Assembly (NCBI GenBank): GCA_038227745.1
Contig: JBBRPS010000402.1
Location: forward strand, 1-9,244
DNA length: 9,244 bases
From: DASPXY01 sp038227745
GTDB lineage: Bacteria > Planctomycetota > Planctomycetia > Gemmatales > Gemmataceae
Reading direction: 5' to 3'
Translations under genes and position numbers: made by a program
In this document: piece after piece, positions 1 to 5,230 of the stretch
How positions within the stretch are numbered: the first letter of the stretch is position 1
Layout: each line of letters starts with the position of its first letter
The notes under the pieces: generated by a model
The model's database searches: none
What the model was told of the DNA's origin: nothing
What the model saw: the letters and a program-made list of their open reading frames with translations, nothing else

Positions 1-88
1 GCGAGTCGGGGACTGGCTTCCACCCCGAATCGCGGAGCGAGGCGGCCACGAACCCTGCACCACGGCTATAAACAACTCTAAAAGGAGT
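1..88. other. Left-edge non-coding stretch
   Basis: No coding signal, RNA gene or clear regulatory site is visible. A weak 5-bp dyad (74-78 with 85-89) overlaps the peptidase stop codon and is not a convincing terminator. Confidence 0.4.
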
Positions 89-2200
89 TCACTGCTTCCC
101 GTTGCGCTCGGTGCTGGCCCGGCCGGCGCCGGTCAGCTCGTCGGCCAGGTCGTTGGCGTCGTAGACCGCCCGCAGTGCCTCGACGATCCCGCGCGTGTGG
201 ACCGCCACCGAACGCGCCTGCTCGTCGGTGTACAGGAAGTCCCACACCAGCGACTGGATGTTGCCGTCGAAGATCAGGCCGACCACCTCCGCCTTGCGGT
301 TGATCACCGGGCTGCCCGAGTTGCCGCCGATGATGTCCGCCGTCAAGACGAAGTTGAACGGCACCTTGAGGTTCAGCTTGCCCTTGCGCTCCAGCCAGCG
401 CGGCGGCAGATCGAACGGGTGCTTGTCGTTCTTCTCCTGCGCCCGCTCGTACAGCCCCGCGAAAGTCGTCTCGAAGGGGACGTGCTTGCCCCCCTCCTCG
501 TAGCCCTTGACCGTGCCGAACGACAGCCGCAGCGTGAACGTGGCGTCGGGGTAGGTGTCGGTGCCCTCGACCGCGAACTTCGTCCGCGCGATCTGGTCGT
601 ACGCCTGACGCTTGACCTCCTCGAACTGGCTGTCCATCACCTTGCGCACCGCCCGCGATTCCTTGTCCACCAGGCGGGCCAGCTGGATCATTGGGTCGTC
701 GGAGGAGGCGACCGCCTCCTTGCCGCCCTCGTACAGCTTCTTGCGCACCGCCACCTTCGCCAGCTTCGTGCCGTTGACCAGCTCCGCGGCGCGCTCGCCC
801 GGCGACTTGCCGGCCAGCACCTGCTGCACCAGCTTGTTCTCGTAACCGAGCTGCTCGGCCAGCCAGGTCAGCGAGTCGGTCAGCTTGTGGATCTCATAGT
901 CGGGGTAGATGGGCCGTTTGGAGAACAGCTTGAACTCCAGCGACTTCTTGTTGGAATCGTTGAACTCCGACAGGCGTTTCTCGTTCGGCTTCGCGTACTC
1001 GTCGGCGGCGCGGACCAGGGTGCGGGCGGTGCCGAACAGCCCCGTGTTGAAGCCGGCGCCGGCCTCCAGGGTGATGTACTTCTTGATGTTGGCGGCGCGG
1101 ATCTTCTGCACCTTGGCGACCTCCGCCCACGCCTTGGCCGCCCCCTTCAGCTCGGGGTTGTTGGCGACCGCCTCGCGCAGCTTCTTCTCCTCGGCGCGCT
1201 TGCGGGCCATGACCGCCGGGTCGAGCAGGCCGGCCAGGGCGCCCTCGCGGGCCTTGCGGCTGTTGGCCACCCCGAACAGGAAGTCCTTCGCCTTGCGGGC
1301 GTTCTCCTCGCCGTAGGCGCTGTAGATGCCCAGCATCACTTCCCAGCGGTACAGCCGCTGCAGCAGGTAGGGGTAACCGATGTCGCGGAGGTATTGCAGG
1401 TCGGCCACCGTGTTTAGCCGGTCGGTGTGGCCGGGGTGGCCGGAGACGAACACCAGCTCCTTGTCGGCCGCCCCGTTCTTGCTCCATTTGAGATAGTGCT
1501 CGATCTTCGCCGGTTTGTCGTCCTCGTAGACGCGGAACAGGCAGACGTCGAGGTCGTAGCGCGGATAGGCGAAGTTGTCGGGGTCGCCGCCGAAGAAGGC
1601 GATCTGCTGCTCGGGCGCGAACACCAGCCGCACGTCGGTGTAGCGCTTCAAGCGGTACAGGTGGTACTGGTTGCCCTGGTACAGGGTGATGACGTTGCTG
1701 CGCAGCTTGGTCTCTTCCTCGGACTTCTTCTCGATGTCGGCGATGATGGCCTGGCGCGCCTCGAAGGACTTCTCCGGCGGCAGCTGCGGGTCCACCGCGT
1801 CCTTGACCTGCTTCGTCACGTCCACGATCTCCATCAGGACGTTCAGCTCCAGGTCCACCGCCTTCGGTTCCTCGGTGCGCGTCTTCGCGTGGAAGCCCTC
1901 CTTGACGTAGTCCTTGCCCTTGCTGGAGAGCTTTTGAAGCGTTTCGAGGCCGACGTGGTGGTTGGTCATCACCAGGCCGTCGGCGGAGACGAACGAGCCG
2001 GAGCCGCCGCTGTTGAAGCGGACCGACGACTTCTGGACGTGGTCCAGCCACTCCTTGGTCGGCTCGAAGTCGTACTTCTGCTTGAGGATCTTCGTCGGCG
2101 GGTTGTTGAACAGCCACAGGCCCTCATCGGCGGGGGTGCGGCGCGCGAACATCGTCATGGCCAGGCCTACCAGGGCGAGGGGGTAACAGGACGGTTTCAT
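89..2200 (-). CDS. S46 family serine dipeptidyl peptidase (DPP7/DPP11-like), exported
   Basis: This 703-residue protein matches the S46 family in length (about 700-720) and motifs. S46 enzymes are chymotrypsin-fold exopeptidases that release dipeptides from peptide N-termini outside the cytoplasm. By position, the triad is His82 (TNHHVG), Asp218 (YPRYDLD) and Ser628 (GGNSGSP). The residue 18 after the serine is Gly646 (FDGN). From memory of the family, Gly here goes with DPP7-type hydrophobic P1 preference, while Arg marks DPP11-type acidic preference. The mature protein probably begins near DEGLW (about residue 26), after a short hydrophobic segment (residues 7-19); the signal peptide is weak in its basic region. 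A GTG at 2212 is also in frame, but it overlaps the AAGGAG Shine-Dalgarno at 2212-2217. I therefore chose the ATG at 2200, which lies 11 nt downstream. The gene follows the OPT transporter gene by 61 bp on the same strand. The family call is firm; the substrate preference is inferred. Confidence 0.93.
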   Translation of the reverse strand: MKPSCYPLALVGLAMTMFARRTPADEGLWLFNNPPTKILKQKYDFEPTKEWLDHVQKSSVRFNSGGSGSFVSADGLVMTNHHVGLETLQKLSSKGKDYVKEGFHAKTRTEEPKAVDLELNVLMEIVDVTKQVKDAVDPQLPPEKSFEARQAIIADIEKKSEEETKLRSNVITLYQGNQYHLYRLKRYTDVRLVFAPEQQIAFFGGDPDNFAYPRYDLDVCLFRVYEDDKPAKIEHYLKWSKNGAADKELVFVSGHPGHTDRLNTVADLQYLRDIGYPYLLQRLYRWEVMLGIYSAYGEENARKAKDFLFGVANSRKAREGALAGLLDPAVMARKRAEEKKLREAVANNPELKGAAKAWAEVAKVQKIRAANIKKYITLEAGAGFNTGLFGTARTLVRAADEYAKPNEKRLSEFNDSNKKSLEFKLFSKRPIYPDYEIHKLTDSLTWLAEQLGYENKLVQQVLAGKSPGERAAELVNGTKLAKVAVRKKLYEGGKEAVASSDDPMIQLARLVDKESRAVRKVMDSQFEEVKRQAYDQIARTKFAVEGTDTYPDATFTLRLSFGTVKGYEEGGKHVPFETTFAGLYERAQEKNDKHPFDLPPRWLERKGKLNLKVPFNFVLTADIIGGNSGSPVINRKAEVVGLIFDGNIQSLVWDFLYTDEQARSVAVHTRGIVEALRAVYDANDLADELTGAGRASTERNGKQ

Positions 2201-2211
2201 GGTCGGGTCCA

Positions 2212-2217
2212 CTCCTT
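2212..2217 (-). promoter_or_regulatory. Ribosome binding site that fixes the S46 peptidase start
   Basis: On the minus strand this reads AAGGAG, 11 nt before the ATG at 2200. The upstream in-frame GTG overlaps the site itself, so it cannot be served by it. This is the reason for the shorter start. Confidence 0.7.
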
Positions 2218-2261
2218 GTGACAGAGAGGCTGCTTCTCGATGGATCCTTGCTGCCTGCGGT

Positions 2262-4568
2262 TCAGCGCGGGGTGCCGGACTCGTCCCCGTTCGTCACCGG
2301 CGCCTTGCGCGCCCCGACCCAGAGCAGGATCGCCGCCAGCACGCCGAAGGCGAGCAGGGCGGCGACCTTCGGGCCGGTCGATTCCTCGAGGTTCCACGCC
2401 GTGCCGAAGAGCCGCCCGAGGTCGAGCTTCTCGTTAAACGCCGCGGGCAGGAACGCGAAGAACGCGATGATCAGGCCGCACAGCGTGCCGCCGGCGATGT
2501 AGCCGCTCGAGAGCAGCACCCCGGGACTGGTCTCGGTCTCCACGTCCGACGCCGGCTTGCCGCGCATCCGGTCCGCCAGCCAGCGCAGCGCGCCGCCGGC
2601 GAAGATCGGCGCCGACGAGCTGAACGGCAGGTACATGCCGACGGCGAACGGCAGCGCCGACACGCCCGCCAACTCTACCGCCACCGCGATCAGCACGCCG
2701 GTGATGATCAGGCCCCATTCCAGCTTGCCGCTGAGGATGCCCTCAATGATGGACGCGAAGAGCTGCGGCTGCGGCGCCGTGAACCGACCCGGAGCCGGCT
2801 GGCCATTATCCATCACTTTCGACACCTGAGCGACAGGCATGTCTGCCCAGTACTTCGGCCAGCCCGCGTCATCCACGTTGTAACGCCCCGGCTTGATCCC
2901 CGGGTTCAGCTCATCGTCTTTGCGGACGTGGACCACGCGGTACTCCGTTGAATCTTTGTCGTCGTAGGGCTTCCCGACTTTCTCTCGCGGGGCGTTCGCC
3001 GGCACCGTGAGTTTCTGCTGCGGCAGGCCTTTGGTCGAGTAATGCGTGCCGACCTCGTTGAGGAGGAGCATCGTCCCGCCGATCACGACCGCCGATGTCA
3101 GCGTCCCGACGAGGATGGCGAGTTGCTGCTTGCTCGGCGTGGCGCCGACCAGGTAGCCGGTCTTGAGGTCCTGCGACGTGGTGCCGCCGTTCGACGACGC
3201 GATACAGACCACCGCCGCCACCGTCAGCGCCGTCAGCATGGCGGCGGCGTCGCGCTTGTCGAGGACCAGGAAGATGAGGCAAGTCAGCAGCAGCGTGGCG
3301 ATCGTCATGCCGGAGATCGGGTTGGACGAGGAGCCGACCTCGCCCGTCAACCGCGACGACACCGTCACGAACAGGAAACCAAACAGCAGAATCATCGCCG
3401 CCCCGAGCAGGCCGAACAGGCTCAGGCCGAGACCCAGCGAGGGGATCAGGGCCATGACGAGTACCAGGCCGAGGCTGCCGAACAGCACGACGGTCATCGG
3501 CAGGTCGCGCTCGGTGCGTGCGGTGACCGGGCGGCCGGCCACGCGGCTGGCGCGCAGGTCGCGCAGGCCGGAGACGATCGAGCCGATGATGAGCGGCAGG
3601 GCCCGCGTCATGCTGATGATGCCGCCGGCCGCGACCGCCCCGGCCCCGATGTAGCGCAGGTAGGAGCCCTTGATTTCGCCCGGCTCCATCTTGCCGATGA
3701 GCTTCTCGCCGGGCGCCACGGGCGTCGTCAGGTTCTCGCCGAAACCGGCGATGAGCGGCCCAATGACGAGGTAGGACATCACCGCGCCGGCCATCATGAG
3801 CGAGGCGATGCGCGGGCCGATCAGGAAGCCGACGCCGAGCAGCTCCGGCGACAGTTCGCCGCCGACCTCGGCGCCCTTGAGGCCCTGCCGCGTGCCGTCC
3901 GCTGTCGTGCCGTACAACTTCACGGACGGCTCCGAGGACCAGAGCTTGTTCGCCGCGGTGAGGAACTTGTGGACGAGGGCGATGCCGAAGCCGATGAAGA
4001 CCATGCGCGCGGTGGCGCCGCCTTTTTCCCCCGCGACCAGCACCTCGGCACACGCGGTCCCTTCGGGGTAGGGCAGCTTGCCGTGCTGCTTGACGATGAA
4101 CGCCCGCCGCAGCGGGATCATCATCAGGATGCCGAGCAGGCCGCCGAGCACCGACACGGTCATCACGCGCGTCACGTCCATCTCGAAGCCCAGCAGCAGC
4201 AGCGCCGGCATGGTTACGCCGACGCCGAACGCAATCGACTCGCCGGCCGAGCCGGTCGTCTGCACGATGTTGTTTTCGAGGATGGTCGCGCGGCGGAAGC
4301 CGAACGCGGTGGAGAAGGCGCGGAAGAGGGTGATCGACAGCACGGCGATGGGCACCGACGCGGACACCGTCAGGCCGACCTTGAGGACAAGGTAGAGCGA
4401 CGAGGCGCCGAAGACGATGCCGAGCAGAGCGCCGACGATCACGGCCGGCCAGGTGAACTCCGGCTGGTCGGCGTAGTCGGGGACATAGGGCTTGTGCCCT
4501 TCCCCCTCCGGGGGCGGCGGCGGTGCGGGTTGTCCCGGGGCGGCTTCGGTGATGTCGGTCGAGGCCAT
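2262..4568 (-). CDS. OPT family oligopeptide transporter
   Basis: This 768-residue polytopic inner-membrane protein belongs to the OPT family of secondary transporters, which import small peptides or metal chelates, probably with protons. Family-typical blocks are visible: TTGSAGES (104-111), KLPYPEGTACAEVL (164-177), GSSSNPISGMT (412-422) and SQDLKTGYLVGATPSKQQ (465-482). There are roughly 14-16 hydrophobic helices. Before the first helix lies a hydrophilic tail of about 38 residues with five consecutive prolines (16-20). A long charged, helix-free loop spans about residues 508-598 before the conserved APQPQL block. The open frame extends upstream to 4979, but that stretch crosses the divergent PEGA gene. 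The ATG at 4568 has a CGGAG 8 nt upstream and begins the recognisable protein. The S46 peptidase follows 61 bp downstream on the same strand, so co-transcription and a role in peptide uptake are likely. The actual substrate cannot be read from the sequence. Confidence 0.93.
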   Translation of the reverse strand: MASTDITEAAPGQPAPPPPPEGEGHKPYVPDYADQPEFTWPAVIVGALLGIVFGASSLYLVLKVGLTVSASVPIAVLSITLFRAFSTAFGFRRATILENNIVQTTGSAGESIAFGVGVTMPALLLLGFEMDVTRVMTVSVLGGLLGILMMIPLRRAFIVKQHGKLPYPEGTACAEVLVAGEKGGATARMVFIGFGIALVHKFLTAANKLWSSEPSVKLYGTTADGTRQGLKGAEVGGELSPELLGVGFLIGPRIASLMMAGAVMSYLVIGPLIAGFGENLTTPVAPGEKLIGKMEPGEIKGSYLRYIGAGAVAAGGIISMTRALPLIIGSIVSGLRDLRASRVAGRPVTARTERDLPMTVVLFGSLGLVLVMALIPSLGLGLSLFGLLGAAMILLFGFLFVTVSSRLTGEVGSSSNPISGMTIATLLLTCLIFLVLDKRDAAAMLTALTVAAVVCIASSNGGTTSQDLKTGYLVGATPSKQQLAILVGTLTSAVVIGGTMLLLNEVGTHYSTKGLPQQKLTVPANAPREKVGKPYDDKDSTEYRVVHVRKDDELNPGIKPGRYNVDDAGWPKYWADMPVAQVSKVMDNGQPAPGRFTAPQPQLFASIIEGILSGKLEWGLIITGVLIAVAVELAGVSALPFAVGMYLPFSSSAPIFAGGALRWLADRMRGKPASDVETETSPGVLLSSGYIAGGTLCGLIIAFFAFLPAAFNEKLDLGRLFGTAWNLEESTGPKVAALLAFGVLAAILLWVGARKAPVTNGDESGTPR

Positions 4569-4719
4569 CGCAAGCACTCCGAGGCCCGCGTCGGTGCGGG
4601 GGACTGTGAGGGGCGCGGGCGGGCCGCCCCGAGGCGTCGTGCAACGTGTGGATAGATTCGCGGTTGCGGGTGAAGATTTCAAGCCCCCGAACGGGGATTC
4701 CGCGGCGGCCGATCGTCCC

Positions 4720-4747
4720 TTGACAGGGGCCGCGAACCGGGTATACC
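4720..4747 (+). promoter_or_regulatory. Sigma-70-type promoter of the PEGA protein gene
   Basis: A perfect TTGACA -35 (4720-4725) is followed after 16 nt by TATACC (4742-4747), which matches TATAAT at four of six positions. Transcription would start near 4754, giving a leader of about 26 nt that carries AAGGGAG (4767-4773) 6 nt before the ATG at 4780. The -10 is embedded in a perfect 10-bp palindrome (4739-4748), and the -35 sits inside a short CCCT-TGAC-AGGG dyad. Either could be an operator. The rest of the 211-bp divergent gap (4569-4779) holds a CCCCG-AA-CGGGG dyad at 4685-4696 and no convincing promoter for the transporter gene. Confidence 0.72.
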
Positions 4748-4779
4748 CCTGCGACCAACTCTCACGAAGGGAGACGTCG

Positions 4780-5214
4780 ATGGGACAGGGAAGGATCCGC
4801 GCCCGGGTGTCGCCGCGCGCCGTGCTGTGCCTGCTGCTGGTCGCCCCGGGCTGCGCGACCGTCACGGGCGGCTCGGGCGCCCAGACGATCAAGATCGCCA
4901 GCACGCCGCCCGGCGCCGCCGTCGTCGTGGACGGGCGGTCCTGTGGCCCGACGCCGGCCGAGGTGAAGCTCGACCACAAGACCGAGCACCAGGTGCAGCT
5001 CTCCTATCCGGGCCATGAGACCGCCCAGGTCACGCTGAAGCCCAGTCTGAACCCGTGGGTGTTCGGCAACATCCTGATCGGCGGCGTGCTCGGCCTGGCG
5101 ATCGACGTCTGCACGGACTCGGTCTACGAACTCTCGCCCGACACGGTGAACGTGAAGCTCCGCCCCCAGGGCGAACCTCGATACGAGATGAGGCACGGGG
5201 GGATCGGCCCGTGA
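4780..5214 (+). CDS. PEGA-domain envelope protein, probable lipoprotein
   Basis: The protein has 144 residues. It starts with a basic n-region (RIRARVSPR) and a hydrophobic run (14-21) ending at Cys25, as in a lipoprotein signal; however, the -2 residue is Pro (VAPGC), which is not in the standard lipobox, so lipidation is less than certain. Residues about 36-88 form one PEGA domain: the STPPGAAVVVDG block is followed by GPTPAEVKL, a basic/polar stretch and YPGHETAQVTL. PEGA domains are small beta-rich modules found at bacterial surfaces, often in S-layer or envelope proteins. A hydrophobic segment (about 92-110) follows, rich in Gly and Ile/Leu, which could insert in a membrane or pack on the domain. 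The ATG at 4780 has a strong Shine-Dalgarno 6 nt upstream, which decides against longer in-frame starts. It is transcribed alone, divergent from the transporter and convergent with the kinase gene. The specific role is unknown. Confidence 0.85.
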   Translation: MGQGRIRARVSPRAVLCLLLVAPGCATVTGGSGAQTIKIASTPPGAAVVVDGRSCGPTPAEVKLDHKTEHQVQLSYPGHETAQVTLKPSLNPWVFGNILIGGVLGLAIDVCTDSVYELSPDTVNVKLRPQGEPRYEMRHGGIGP

Positions 5215-5230
5215 TGGCGGCGCCGCTCAC
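5211..5230. repeat. Palindrome across the gap between two convergent genes
   Basis: The 12-bp gap between the PEGA stop and the kinase stop is almost filled by the perfect palindrome GCGGCGCCGC (5217-5226). It is flanked by GTGA (5211-5214) and TCAC (5227-5230), which also pair, leaving a 2-nt TG bulge. The two TGA stop codons sit opposite each other in the arms. It might help end transcription from either side, but there is no T tract and the loop would be tight. Confidence 0.4.

Noticed and set aside
67..89. TATAAA box and small AACTC/GAGTT dyad at the left edge
   Set aside because: No -35 and no plus-strand gene follow the box. The 5-bp stem overlaps the peptidase stop codon and is followed by only a broken T run.
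197..1417. Plus-strand open frame of 406 codons opposite the S46 peptidase gene
   Set aside because: Low-complexity Leu/Val/Arg/Gly translation with no recognisable motif; the minus-strand frame carries the full S46 triad.
3042..4655. Long open frame (537 codons) on the plus strand, antisense to the transporter gene
   Set aside because: The composition is extreme (Arg/Asp/Gln/His-rich), with no domain motifs. It is a shadow caused by high third-position GC in the real gene.
4650..4682. TTGAAA (4682-4677, minus strand) as a -35 for the transporter gene
   Set aside because: The hexamer matches well, but no acceptable -10 lies 16-18 nt downstream (best is GAATCT), so I do not call a promoter.
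2911..4758. Minus-strand 615-codon open frame in another frame of the transporter gene
   Set aside because: Arg/Pro/His-rich translation with no membrane helices, whereas the overlapping frame encodes clear OPT motifs.
4746..4767. Minus-strand promoter using the palindromic GGGTATACCC as -10
   Set aside because: No hexamer resembling TTGACA occurs at the right distance on that strand.
4569..4979. N-terminal extension of the transporter frame up to 4979
   Set aside because: It crosses the PEGA promoter and coding region; the ATG at 4568 has a Shine-Dalgarno and starts the usual hydrophilic tail.
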